Source of the DNA: Fulvimarina endophytica
Lineage (GTDB): Bacteria > Pseudomonadota > Alphaproteobacteria > Rhizobiales > Rhizobiaceae
Direction of reading: 5' to 3'
DNA: 64,000 nucleotides
Assembly: GCF_003403015.1 (NCBI RefSeq)
Contig: NZ_QURL01000002.1
Location: 434,001 to 498,000 of the forward strand
Shown: positions 17,230 through 25,736 of the stretch, one piece after another
Layout of the letters: each line of letters begins with the position of its first letter
How positions within the stretch are numbered: position 1 is the first letter of the stretch
Translations under genes and position numbers: made by a program
Notes under the pieces: model-generated
Seen by the model: only the letters and a program-made list of their open reading frames with translations
Database searches by the model: none
What the model was told of the DNA's origin: nothing

Positions 17230-17565
17230 ATGAGGAAACGGCACGTCTTCGCCGTTCTTGCGATCGCCCTCGGTCCCGTCTCAGCCGTCCCGGCGAGCGC
17301 TGCGGACGCGGAGGCCGGACGCGGCAAGGCGGGCGCATGCGCGGCCTGCCACGGGCGCGACGGCATCGCCGTCGCACCGGACGCTCCCAATCTGGCGGGC
17401 ATGAGCCCGATTTATACAGTCGCCCAGCTGAAGGCCTTCAAATCGGGTGCCCGCCAGCACGAGCAGATGTCGATCATCGCCCAGAGCCTCAGCGAGGAGG
17501 ACATGGCCGATCTCGCCGCCTGGTATGCGGCGATCGAGGTGACGGCGAAGCTGCCCGGCAGCTGA
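17230..17565 (+). CDS. Small periplasmic cytochrome c
   Basis: A 111-residue class I cytochrome c. ATG 17230 opens a signal peptide (VLAIALGPVSAVPASA). The haem site is CAACH at about residues 37-41 and the probable axial methionine is in NLAGMSP; a second candidate is HEQMSII. The C-terminal helix reads DMADLAAWYAAI, as in c4/c5-like single-haem proteins. It lies downstream of the sugar-dehydrogenase-like gene and is a plausible electron acceptor for it. A strong bidirectional terminator follows. Confidence 0.85.
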   Translation: MRKRHVFAVLAIALGPVSAVPASAADAEAGRGKAGACAACHGRDGIAVAPDAPNLAGMSPIYTVAQLKAFKSGARQHEQMSIIAQSLSEEDMADLAAWYAAIEVTAKLPGS

Positions 17566-17585
17566 CCGCCACGCGAACGAGCATG

Positions 17586-17613
17586 AAAAAAGGGGCCGCG
17601 CGGCCCCTTTTCT
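17586..17613. terminator. Bidirectional Rho-independent terminator
   Basis: A 24-base perfect palindrome, AAAAGGGGCCGC followed by its complement, at 17588-17611, flanked by A-run and T-run. It sits between the convergent cytochrome c gene and the small secreted protein gene and can serve both. Confidence 0.85.
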
Positions 17614-17657
17614 CGTTTGAACGCTTTTCTCGTTCGAACGAATGCGTTCCGGTCGTC

Positions 17658-18071
17658 TTACTGTGCCGAGATGACCTGCATCACCAGCTTGTCGTCCACG
17701 CGCACCGGCCCGTCTTCCTTGGCGCCGAGCGTGTACTCGAAGACGCCCGTCTCGTTGCCGCCGTCCTCGGAATGGACCATCAGCATCAGCATGTCGCCGC
17801 TCGCGACCTCTTCCTGAAGGATGGCCGCGACATCCTCAGTGGTGCCCGCGCGGATCGGCGCGTAGGCGACGACCGGGCCCGGCTTCATGTCCGCATCCGT
17901 GCGGTGGACGACCAGCCAGCCGTTCTTCTCGGCGCTCACGGAATCGGCGGAGACGATGCCGTTGGAGACGTCCTGATCGGAGGCGGTGACCGCTGGCGTC
18001 GTGCCGGACTGGGCGAATGCGCTCGTTGCGATGCCGGCGGTGGCGAGAAGTGCGATCATCGTACGGGTCAT
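17658..18071 (-). CDS. Secreted DUF7282-like protein
   Basis: A 137-residue protein with a signal peptide (IALLATAGIATSAFAQS). The mature part is a single small beta domain: SADSVSAEKNGWLVVHRTD, then PGPVVAYAPIRAGTTEDVAAIL, MLMVHSEDGG and VFEYTLG. This arrangement (a GWLVVH strand, then GPV-GYAP-AGT-EDV) matches the DUF7282 domain as I recall it; function is unknown. It is transcribed alone towards the shared terminator; its promoter must lie in the 138 bases before the ABC transporter stop. Confidence 0.65.
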   Translation of the reverse strand: MTRTMIALLATAGIATSAFAQSGTTPAVTASDQDVSNGIVSADSVSAEKNGWLVVHRTDADMKPGPVVAYAPIRAGTTEDVAAILQEEVASGDMLMLMVHSEDGGNETGVFEYTLGAKEDGPVRVDDKLVMQVISAQ

Positions 18072-18209
18072 GAATTCTCCTTACGTTGGTGATGCATCAT
18101 TGCGATGCTCGTAGGAGGTACGAACCGGACGCAGGATTGCTCCGGTCCTCGCGATCGGTTGATCGAAACGCACGAACCTATCACGCTTCGGTGATCAACA
18201 GTGCCGCCG

Positions 18210-20021
18210 CTATTCGGCGGCCTCGCGCACCTGGCCCGCCTCGAACTGAAGCTGGGCCAGCCGCGCATAGAGCCCGCCCTTTTCGATCAGCGTCTGGTGC
18301 GTTCCCTCTTCCGCGATCCGCCCGCGATCGAGAACGAGGATGCGGTCGGCCTTCAGCACCGTCGCGAGCCGGTGGGCGATGACGAGGGTGGTGCGCCCCA
18401 CCATCAGCTCGTCGAGCGCCCGCTGGACGAGAACCTCGCTCTCCGCGTCGAGGGCGCTCGTCGCCTCGTCGAGGAGGAGGATCGGCGCATCGCGAAGGAT
18501 TGCCCGGGCGATGGCGATGCGCTGGCGCTGCCCGCCCGAAAGCGTCACCCCCCGCTCGCCCAGAAGCGTGTCGTATCCATCGGCGAGCTTTTCGACGAAA
18601 CCGTTCGCGAGAGCCGAGGTCGCGGCCGAGCGAACGTCGTCCGCCCGCGCGCCGGGCCGGCCGAAGGCGATGTTGTCGACGACGGAGGCCGCGAAGATGG
18701 TCGTGTCCTGGGGAACGAAGGCGATATGGGACCGCAGCTCCGCCGGATCGGTGGTGGCGATGTCCGTGCCGTCGATTGAGATCGTGCCGGAGGTCGGATC
18801 GTAGAAGCGCTCCAGCAGCGCGAAGATCGTCGACTTGCCCGCGCCGGACGCGCCGACGATGGCCACCGTCTCGCCGGGGGCGATCTCGAAGGAAAGGTCC
18901 GAGACCGTCGGCAGATCGGGCCGGGAGGGATAGGCGAAGCTGACGCGGTCGAAGACGAGGCGTCCGCGCAGCGGCGAGGGGAGCGCCATGGGGGCGGCAG
19001 GCGCGAGGATCGAGGGCTCTTCCTCGAGGAGTTCGCTCAGGCGCTCGGCCGCTCCGGCCGCAAGCGCGAGTTCGCCCCAGACTTCCGAGAGCTGCCCGAG
19101 GGCGCCGGCGGCAAACACCGCATAGAGAAGGAACTGGCCGAGCGTGCCCGGGGAGAGAGTGTCGGTCGCCACCCGATTGGCGCCGATCCACAGGACCGCG
19201 ACGATCGAGGCGAAGATCAGAAAGATGGCGACGGCGGTGAGCATCGCGCGCGCCTTGATGGAGGTGCGCGCCGCGCCGAAGGCCCGATCCACCGCGTCCC
19301 CGTAGCGCCCCGAGACGAACGGCTCGCTGGTGAAGGCCTGCACCGTCCGCATCGCGCCAATCGCTTCCGTCGCATAGGCCGTCGCCTCGGCGAGCGTGTC
19401 CTGGGCGAGGCGGGAGCGCCGGCGCACGCCGCGCCCGAAGGCGACGAGCGGCAGCACGATGAAGGGAATCGCCGAGATCACGATCAGCGACAGGCTGGGG
19501 CTCGTCACCACCATCATCGCGAGCGCGCCGAGGAAGAGGATGGCGTTGCGCAGGAAGACCGAGGCGGTCGATCCGACGACCGACTTGATCTGGGTGGTAT
19601 CGGCCGAAAGGCGCGAGACGATCTCGCCCGAGAGCGACCGGTCGTAGAAGCTCGGCGAGAGCTTCGTCACATGGGCGAAGACGTCCTTGCGGAGGTCCGC
19701 GACCACCCGTTCGCCAAGGCTGACGACGAAGAAGTAGCGACAGGCGCTGGAGATGGCGAGAAGCCCGGCGAGGACGAAAAGCATGCCGAAATAGGCATTG
19801 ATCAGCGAGGTGCTGGCGCCAGTGAACCCCTCGTCGATGACCCGGCGCACCGCGAGCGGCAGGGACAGGGTCACGACAGCCGCCACGGTCAGGAAAATCA
19901 CCGCGCCGACGACGAGGCCGCGATGGCGCTTCATATAGGGGACGAGCCGCGCCAGAGGGCGCAGATTGCGCCGTTTGCCTGCGGTGTCCGCACCCGTGGT
20001 CTTCGTCCTCTTCACGCTCAA
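18210..20021 (-). CDS. MsbA-like ABC exporter (permease-ATPase half-transporter)
   Basis: A 603-residue half-transporter. Six membrane helices occupy about 35-330. The nucleotide-binding domain follows with Walker A GASGAGKST (about 397-405), Q-loop FVPQDT, signature LSGGQRQR (about 498-505), Walker B ILLLDEAT and switch His in VIAHRLATV. The layout is that of homodimeric lipid/drug exporters such as MsbA. The best guess is export of a lipid or amphipathic compound at the inner membrane; substrate cannot be assigned, and it need not be the essential lipid A flippase. It is transcribed alone, divergent from rpmE. Confidence 0.85.
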   Translation of the reverse strand: MSVKRTKTTGADTAGKRRNLRPLARLVPYMKRHRGLVVGAVIFLTVAAVVTLSLPLAVRRVIDEGFTGASTSLINAYFGMLFVLAGLLAISSACRYFFVVSLGERVVADLRKDVFAHVTKLSPSFYDRSLSGEIVSRLSADTTQIKSVVGSTASVFLRNAILFLGALAMMVVTSPSLSLIVISAIPFIVLPLVAFGRGVRRRSRLAQDTLAEATAYATEAIGAMRTVQAFTSEPFVSGRYGDAVDRAFGAARTSIKARAMLTAVAIFLIFASIVAVLWIGANRVATDTLSPGTLGQFLLYAVFAAGALGQLSEVWGELALAAGAAERLSELLEEEPSILAPAAPMALPSPLRGRLVFDRVSFAYPSRPDLPTVSDLSFEIAPGETVAIVGASGAGKSTIFALLERFYDPTSGTISIDGTDIATTDPAELRSHIAFVPQDTTIFAASVVDNIAFGRPGARADDVRSAATSALANGFVEKLADGYDTLLGERGVTLSGGQRQRIAIARAILRDAPILLLDEATSALDAESEVLVQRALDELMVGRTTLVIAHRLATVLKADRILVLDRGRIAEEGTHQTLIEKGGLYARLAQLQFEAGQVREAAE

Positions 20022-20100
20022 GCCTTCACCGTTTCGCCTCTATGTCCGCTCTCCGGAGTGTCGATTCAAGCACGCTGCGACATCCCGGGACGCTTCGGCC

Positions 20101-20129
20101 TTGCGAGCGGGGCACGGCTTGTGTATAGG
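20101..20129 (+). promoter_or_regulatory. Candidate promoter for rpmE
   Basis: TTGCGA and TATAGG are separated by 17 bases, about 125 bases before the rpmE start. This is a good match to the housekeeping alphaproteobacterial promoter, and the resulting leader could hold autoregulatory sites. Confidence 0.5.
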
Positions 20130-20252
20130 CTCGCCCCTGAATTTGGAAGCTTTCAAGGGCTTTCCGTCTCTGGACATTCGAGGCTGACCGACGGCTGATC
20201 GCCGGCAAGACTCTTCGTCCGGAAGCGCGCGGGCAAGCCGAGGACGATGGTA

Positions 20253-20474
20253 ATGAAAAAAGATCTGCACCCCGACTATCACACGATCACCGTGGTCATG
20301 ACGAACGGCACCGAATACCAGACCCGTTCGACCTGGGGTTCGGAAGGTGACACGATGAACCTCGACATCGACCCGACGAGCCACCCGGCCTGGACCGGCG
20401 GCAACCAGCAGCTGATGGATCGCGGTGGCCGCGTCTCGCGCTTCAAGAAGCGCTACGAAGGCCTCGGCATCTGA
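20253..20474 (+). CDS. rpmE: Ribosomal protein L31
   Basis: A 73-residue L31 that begins [22 protein letters not shown] 20253 is chosen over 20247 because GAGGA lies 8 bases before it. It lacks cysteines, so it is the zinc-free type usual in alphaproteobacteria, and it carries the family C-terminus [15 protein letters not shown]. It stands alone between the ABC exporter and the FUSC operon with its own promoter and terminator. Confidence 0.97.
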   Translation: MKKDLHPDYHTITVVMTNGTEYQTRSTWGSEGDTMNLDIDPTSHPAWTGGNQQLMDRGGRVSRFKKRYEGLGI

Positions 20475-20515
20475 AGAACGCTCGCTCCAAGGAGCGCGGC
20501 CCTTCGTCTTTATCG

Positions 20516-20552
20516 AAAAGCCCGGCTGGCCGATGTGCCCGCCGGGCTTTTT
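20516..20552 (+). terminator. Rho-independent terminator after rpmE
   Basis: AAAAGCCCGGC pairs with GCCGGGCTTTT across a 14-base loop and ends in a T-run, 42 bases after the rpmE stop. Confidence 0.85.
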
Positions 20553-20724
20553 GTGCTGACTGGAACGCCCAACTCCGGTGCCGCGTCAGCGAACGCTGCG
20601 TTGCAGATCGCGACTCGTTTCGCCCACTGAAAACCGGAACGGGGGCGCTATCTTCCGCTCTGCCTCGTGCCCGGCGCCGGGTCGGCTTGCCGTCCGACGG
20701 ACGGATCTCAGCGGAAAGACGAAG

Positions 20725-22851
20725 ATGAACGAGATCGCGGCCCGTGGGAGCGACATCTCCTCGGAGGATCGGATCGCAGGCGCCCTCGGCTCCATCGGGC
20801 TCGACGGCAGCCAGGCGATCTATGCGTTCAAGGTGATGCTGGCGGGCGGGCTCACCATGTTCCTCGCCTTCCTCGTCGACCTTCCCTACACCTACTGGGC
20901 CCTTCTCACCCTTCCCCTCGTCGTCACCGAGCAATCGGGAACCACCGTCTGGCGCAGCGCCGCGCGCGTCGGCGGCACGCTCACCGGTGCCATCGTCGCG
21001 CTCGCCTTCGTCGCCCTGTTCGCCCAGAACGGGCTCGTGATGATCCTTTGCCTCGCGCTCTGGATCTTCGGATGCGGATACAATGCCCGCACCCAGACCG
21101 GGCTCGACGGATATGCCTACGGCACCGCCGGCCTCACCGCGCTCGTGGTCGCCATCGATACCGGCCCGAATGCCGATATGGCCTTCAGCTACGCCTATTG
21201 GCGATCGACGGAGACGATCATCGCGGTCATCGCGAGCTTCATCGTCCTTCTCACGATCTTTCCGCGTTCTGTGCGCAACGAAGTCGTCGACGGTTTCGAG
21301 ACCGCACGGTCGAAGGTCTTCGATCTCGTGCGCGATGCCGTCGCCCGCGACGAGGAGCAGACGGCCGAAGCGCGTCTTGGTGCCGCGACCGCGCTGCGCG
21401 GCCTCTTCACCCTGATCCGCGCCCAGAAGCTCGAGCGCAATCACCTCGGGCCCGAATTCACGCGCGTGCGCACGGCGACCGCGCGGCTGAACGCGCTCTA
21501 TATCGATTCGGGCGCGCTCTCGGTCGTCGTCGCCCGCACGAGGGGCCATGGGGATCTCGCCGAGGATGTGAGGCGCGCGCGCAGCCGCTTTGCCGAACTC
21601 GTCGAGGACATTCCGAGCGCCCGCGAAGATCCCGAGGCCGTCAAGCAACGGGTCGAGGAGCTGAGGCGCTATACCGGCGAGCTGGAGCGCAGCGAGGGAA
21701 TGCGAAAGGCGGCCCTCGGCGAGGACGCCAAGACGCGGATCGAGGGGCTTCTCGTCTATCGTCTGCGCGAGAACGCGTCCGCGCTGGCGAGCTATCTCGA
21801 AGCGGCCCTCGCGGTTGCCGATCCGACCCGCAGCGCGCTGCCGGACCGCTCTTTCTCGACGCGCTATCCCGATCTCAGCGCCGCGGTCCAGCGGGGCCTT
21901 CGGCCGGCGGCGGCCTTCCTGGCGATGGCGCTGTTCTGGATCTTCTCGGCCTGGAGCAATGGTTCGATCCTCGCCCTCATCACCGGCGCGCTTTCGCTGC
22001 TCATTCCGACGATCCTGCCGCGAGCGGCGCTCTCCAAGGCCGGAATCAAGATCTTTCTCGGTTTCGTCAGCGGCGGGACCATAGCCTTCATGATGATGAT
22101 GGTGCTTCCCTCGGTGACGAGCTTCGGCGGTTTCCTCGCGGTCTTCATGCCGGTCATCTTCGTGATCTTCTATCTCTGCAAGGGGGCGAACCGGGCGCTC
22201 GCGATCGGCTCCACCATCATGATCGCGATCGCGCTCCAGCCCGCCAACGATCAGTCCTATGACGCGCTGCGCCTGTTCAATTCGGTGCTCACGCTCACCA
22301 TCATGCCCGCGGCCTTCATCTCGGCCATGCTCGTGGTGCTGCCCGAGGACACGACCTGGCTTCGCAGGCATCTCGGCCGTGCCGGCACCAATCTGATGCG
22401 TTCGGCTGCCTACAACCGCACCGAGAATGAAGAGACCCTGCTCGCCCAGGCGATCGACGTGACGGCCGACTACGGCGGCGATCTTCAGATCAAGGAGCCG
22501 GGAGACGCCCATCTCGTCAGCCGGGCCAAGGCGATCGCCCATGCCGGGCGCGAGATGCTCACCGTCAACCGGATGCGGCGCACGGGGCATCTTCCGGACG
22601 ATATTTCGGCCCTCGTCCCGAAGGTCAGGGAGGCGATCGTCGCTGCGACCAAGCGGCGGATCGGCGAGGACACGTCCGGCGAACTCGCGGTCTTCGAGAA
22701 CGCGCGCCGCAGCGCCGGCGAGCGCCTCTCAGGCTTCGAGGGGCCCTCGGTCGAGCGGACCGCCACCTTACGCTTCGCGCTCGCCATGGAGCAGCTCGCG
22801 ACGCTCGTCGTGGAGGAGAGGATAGGCCTGATGAAGGGACAATCGCGATGA
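20725..22851 (+). CDS. FUSC-family (AaeB-like) aromatic acid/fusaric acid exporter
   Basis: A 708-residue inner-membrane protein starting at ATG 20725 (MNEIAARG). Two similar halves each carry about five or six helices: residues about 30-190 (FLAFLVDLPYTYWALLTLPLVV) and about 385-550 (AAAFLAMALFWIFSAW to MPAAFISAML). Long cytosolic segments separate and follow them. This is the FUSC/AaeB topology; relatives pump aromatic carboxylic acids or drugs. The next two genes encode a DUF1656 protein and a HlyD-type adaptor, so the three form a complete aaeB-aaeX-aaeA-like unit. No dedicated outer-membrane channel or LysR regulator is adjacent. Confidence 0.88.
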   Translation: MNEIAARGSDISSEDRIAGALGSIGLDGSQAIYAFKVMLAGGLTMFLAFLVDLPYTYWALLTLPLVVTEQSGTTVWRSAARVGGTLTGAIVALAFVALFAQNGLVMILCLALWIFGCGYNARTQTGLDGYAYGTAGLTALVVAIDTGPNADMAFSYAYWRSTETIIAVIASFIVLLTIFPRSVRNEVVDGFETARSKVFDLVRDAVARDEEQTAEARLGAATALRGLFTLIRAQKLERNHLGPEFTRVRTATARLNALYIDSGALSVVVARTRGHGDLAEDVRRARSRFAELVEDIPSAREDPEAVKQRVEELRRYTGELERSEGMRKAALGEDAKTRIEGLLVYRLRENASALASYLEAALAVADPTRSALPDRSFSTRYPDLSAAVQRGLRPAAAFLAMALFWIFSAWSNGSILALITGALSLLIPTILPRAALSKAGIKIFLGFVSGGTIAFMMMMVLPSVTSFGGFLAVFMPVIFVIFYLCKGANRALAIGSTIMIAIALQPANDQSYDALRLFNSVLTLTIMPAAFISAMLVVLPEDTTWLRRHLGRAGTNLMRSAAYNRTENEETLLAQAIDVTADYGGDLQIKEPGDAHLVSRAKAIAHAGREMLTVNRMRRTGHLPDDISALVPKVREAIVAATKRRIGEDTSGELAVFENARRSAGERLSGFEGPSVERTATLRFALAMEQLATLVVEERIGLMKGQSR

Positions 22852-23051
22852 GACACGAGATCTCGGTCCTCGGCGTCTACGCCCCGTCCCTCGTTCTGTG
22901 CGCGATCATCGCGGCCGCGCTCTGGTTCCTCGTCGACTATCTCATGCTGAAACTGTCGGCCTGGCAGTTGTTCTGGCATCCGCCGCTGGCGCGGCTCGCC
23001 CTCTATTTCGTCCTGTTCGGTGCGGTTTCCGCGCTCTACCCCGATTTCTGA
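22848..23051 (+). CDS. DUF1656 (AaeX-like) small membrane protein
   Basis: A 67-residue, two-helix protein (helices about 12-32 and 45-62) starting with ATG overlapping the stop of the FUSC gene. It has the DUF1656 features EISVLGVYAPSLV and the FWHPPLARLALY helix. Its place between the FUSC pump and the HlyD adaptor matches aaeX. It is probably a small component of the pump; its exact role is unknown. Confidence 0.88.
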   Translation: MRHEISVLGVYAPSLVLCAIIAAALWFLVDYLMLKLSAWQLFWHPPLARLALYFVLFGAVSALYPDF

Positions 23052-23072
23052 CCTTTCGGATTTGACCCGCGC

Positions 23073-24005
23073 ATGATCATCGTTCGCCTTCTTCTCACGG
23101 CCGCCATCGTCATCGCCGCGGTCTTCGGTATCGTCTATGTCTGGACCACCTATTTCGAGGATCCATGGACGCGCGATGCCTATGTGCGCGCCGACGTGAT
23201 CGAGATCGCGAGCTATGTGCCCGGATCGATCACGGAACTCTCGGTCGTCGACAACCAGAAGGTCACGAAGGGCGAGCTCCTCGTTCGTATCGACCAGACC
23301 GGCTACCAGCTGGCGGTGGAACGGGCCCAGGCGCAGGTTCAGGAAGCCGAAGCCCAGTTCAGGCTCGAGCAGCAGCAGGCGGCGCGCCTGACCGCTCTCC
23401 AGGATCGCGACCAGGCGGCGGTCGCCGATGTGAACGTCGCCAATGCCCAGCTGCAGGCCGCGGCGGCAGAGGCGAGCCTCGTCGCCGCCCAGCAACAGCT
23501 GCGCAGCGCCAATCTCGATCTCGAACGCACCACGATCGTCGCGCCGGCGGACGGCTATGTGACCAATCTCACCGCCGATGTGGGCGATTTCGTCTCGGCC
23601 GGAACCTCCTTCCTCGCCGTCGTCGACGAGAATTCGTTCCGCATCGATGCCTATTTCATGGAGACGAAGCTGCCCGATATCGCGGTCGGCGCCCCGGCGC
23701 GCATTCAGCTGATGGCGGGCAATACGACGCTTTCGGGCAAGGTGCAGGGCATCGCGCGGGGCATCTATCTTCCGCAGGCCAATTCCTCGGACCTCCTCCA
23801 GTCGCCGGAGGCCTCGTTCCAGTGGATCAGGCTCGCCCAGCGCATTCCCGTCGAGATCGAGATCTCCGAGCATCCGGACAGCCTGCCGCTCGTCGCGGGC
23901 CAGACGGCGACGGTGATCGTCGAGCCTGTCGGGAACGAGGAGAACCAGGGCGTGATCGACCGGATCGGGGCGAGCATGACCCGCTTTCTCGCCAGTTTCC
24001 ACTGA
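23073..24005 (+). CDS. HlyD/AaeA-type periplasmic adaptor (membrane fusion protein)
   Basis: A 310-residue adaptor with one N-terminal membrane anchor (about 5-27), a split lipoyl domain (DVIEIASYVPGSITEL and TTIVAPADGYVTNL), a helical hairpin rich in Ala, Gln and Glu (about 82-155), and a beta-barrel region (about 170-290). It is the third gene of the FUSC-DUF1656-HlyD unit, starting 22 bases after DUF1656. It should link the FUSC pump to an outer-membrane channel encoded elsewhere. Confidence 0.9.
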   Translation: MIIVRLLLTAAIVIAAVFGIVYVWTTYFEDPWTRDAYVRADVIEIASYVPGSITELSVVDNQKVTKGELLVRIDQTGYQLAVERAQAQVQEAEAQFRLEQQQAARLTALQDRDQAAVADVNVANAQLQAAAAEASLVAAQQQLRSANLDLERTTIVAPADGYVTNLTADVGDFVSAGTSFLAVVDENSFRIDAYFMETKLPDIAVGAPARIQLMAGNTTLSGKVQGIARGIYLPQANSSDLLQSPEASFQWIRLAQRIPVEIEISEHPDSLPLVAGQTATVIVEPVGNEENQGVIDRIGASMTRFLASFH

Positions 24006-24191
24006 CGGCCGGCTTAGATATATCTTCAAGCCGTCAAGTCGGTGGTCATGTTTCGTTAACCGTTCTTGTGGGTGATCTGCGGTCGAGGCAGTATTAAGAC
24101 ATTGTTTTCCCTGTTCCGAAGATCGATTCGGCAGCGTAGTGAACGTTTGCTAAAGTCGATCCATCGAACTTTAGGGATGACTATTGTCGCC

Positions 24192-24923
24192 ATGCGCAAA
24201 TCTCTCCTCGCCTCGCTCCTTCTTGCATTCACGGCTTCGGCCGCGTCTGCCGCGGATCTGACATACACCGATCCGTCGCCCTCCTATTCGGACGGCTACG
24301 TGCAGTCCTCCTCCGGGGACTGGACCGGTGGATATGTCGGCGGTTTCGGCGGCATCGCGTCCGGCAACACGACCTATGACCGTTCGGACGGAACGGGATA
24401 CGATCAGTCCGCCGGTGGCGGTCTCGGCGGCGTTCAGGCCGGTTATGACGTCCAGATGGGCAATGTCGTTCTCGGCGGCGTCGCCGACTTCGCCCTGACC
24501 GACATCGATGCGGAAACCACCTCCCGCGAGCGTCTCGGCGCCAGCGAGCGTTCGCAGACGGTTTCGACCTCGGTCGAGCATCTGGGAACCGTTCGGGCCC
24601 GCGCCGGCTACGGCGGCGAGCGGGTTCTGGCCTACGGCCATGGTGGCCTCGCCTATGGCAAGGCGGAAACCTCCATCGACGATGCGGTGCGCACGGGCGG
24701 TCTCATCACGTCCACTTCGGAAACGCGCAAGAGCGATACGAAGTACGGCTATGTGGTTGGCGCCGGCGTCGAAGTGAAGGCCACGGACAACGTCTCCGTG
24801 CAGACCGAATACGGCTACAACGATCTCGGCGAGGACCGTCTCTACAGGGATGCCCAGGGCGTGAGCGTCGATCAGGACGTGAAGTTCCACACCCTGAAGA
24901 CGGGCCTGAACTTCCGCTTCTGA
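24192..24923 (+). CDS. Omp25/Omp31-type outer-membrane beta-barrel porin
   Basis: A 243-residue protein. ATG 24192 starts a signal peptide (LLASLLLAFTASAASAADL) and is preferred over ATG 24177, which has no ribosome-site spacing. The mature protein shows alternating hydrophobic strands: WTGGYVGGFGG, GGVQAGYDVQMGNVVLGGV, TVRARAGYGGERVLAYGHGGLAYG, YVVGAGVEVKATDNVSVQTEYGYNDLG, ending in Phe (LNFRF) as barrels do. This is the eight-stranded Omp25/Omp31 family that dominates outer membranes of Hyphomicrobiales. The frame upstream of 24177 is a chance extension. A strong hairpin terminator follows. Confidence 0.9.
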   Translation: MRKSLLASLLLAFTASAASAADLTYTDPSPSYSDGYVQSSSGDWTGGYVGGFGGIASGNTTYDRSDGTGYDQSAGGGLGGVQAGYDVQMGNVVLGGVADFALTDIDAETTSRERLGASERSQTVSTSVEHLGTVRARAGYGGERVLAYGHGGLAYGKAETSIDDAVRTGGLITSTSETRKSDTKYGYVVGAGVEVKATDNVSVQTEYGYNDLGEDRLYRDAQGVSVDQDVKFHTLKTGLNFRF

Positions 24924-24943
24924 CGAGATCTGGAGCCTTGTCC

Positions 24944-24982
24944 GAAAGCCCGGCGCGGAACATCCTTCCGCGCCGGGCTTTC
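24944..24982 (+). terminator. Strong hairpin terminator after the porin gene
   Basis: A 17-bp perfect stem (GAAAGCCCGGCGCGGAA with its complement, five-base loop) followed by a T-rich stretch, 20 bases after the porin stop. It may also serve the convergent crtZ transcript. Confidence 0.85.
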
Positions 24983-25049
24983 GGCTTTCAAATCGTCAAG
25001 GTTCCAACGCCGCGACAGGGTAGGGCGCCGGACCACCAAATGTACATCC

Positions 25050-25592
25050 TCAGCCCCGCACGGGAGCGTGGGAGGCGCCCTGCTCGGTCAGGGAGCGTTC
25101 GATCCGCTCGCGTTCCAGGACACCGGACTCGCGCAGTTCCCGCTTCAGCTTGTCGATGGGGGGCGCGTAGAGGAAGCCGAAGGAGACGCAGTGCTCGCGG
25201 CCTTCGACCGCATGGTGGAGGCGGTGCGCCTGGACGAGGCGTTTCGCATAGCCCTTGTGCGGCACGTAGTGGAACGGCCAGCGCTGGTGGACCAGCCCGT
25301 CATGGGCGACGAAATACAGAAGCCCGTAGAGCGTAATGCCCCAGCCGATGGCAAGGAGCGTCGGCGAGAGATAGTGACCGACCGTGAAAAGCGCGATCGC
25401 GAACCCGGCGAAGACGACCGCATAGAGATCGTTCTTCTCGAACCAGCCTTCCGTCTCCTCGTGATGGGATTTGTGCCAGCCCCAGCCGAACCGCCCGTGC
25501 ATGACGAACTTGTGGGCCCACCACGCATAGACCTCCATCAGGGCGATCGTGCCGAGGGTGAGTGCGATATAGTAGACAGTCCAGATCGTCAT
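25050..25592 (-). CDS. crtZ: Beta-carotene hydroxylase
   Basis: A 180-residue CrtZ. It adds hydroxyls at C3/C3' of beta-ionone rings to make zeaxanthin (or astaxanthin from canthaxanthin). The non-haem di-iron His motifs are all present: HKFVMHG, HKSHHE, HDGLVHQRWPFH and HRLHHAVEG. Four membrane helices surround them. It lies on the reverse strand, divergent in direction from crtX and crtW; a DUF2585 gene stands between. Length matches the 160-180 residues of bacterial CrtZ. Confidence 0.93.
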   Translation of the reverse strand: MTIWTVYYIALTLGTIALMEVYAWWAHKFVMHGRFGWGWHKSHHEETEGWFEKNDLYAVVFAGFAIALFTVGHYLSPTLLAIGWGITLYGLLYFVAHDGLVHQRWPFHYVPHKGYAKRLVQAHRLHHAVEGREHCVSFGFLYAPPIDKLKRELRESGVLERERIERSLTEQGASHAPVRG

Positions 25593-25736
25593 CGGTTCGC
25601 TATCGGATAGACCATGAGGGGCGCATCGGCCGGTGGGGCGGCGCGTCGAGGTTCAAGTATACGGATTCGGCGAGGATATGGCAGGGGCTCCGGGCCTGCG
25701 GGCGCATCGGTCGCGCATTCCTGCGTAATGCTCAGG

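Noticed and set aside
20443..22590. Open frame of about 715 codons antisense to the FUSC transporter
   Set aside because: Composition is typical of antisense frames in GC-rich DNA and the sense gene has clear membrane helices and operon context.
24066..24191. Longer N-terminus for the porin
   Set aside because: The open frame continues upstream, but the added segment is basic and precedes a complete signal peptide, so ATG 24192 is the sensible start.
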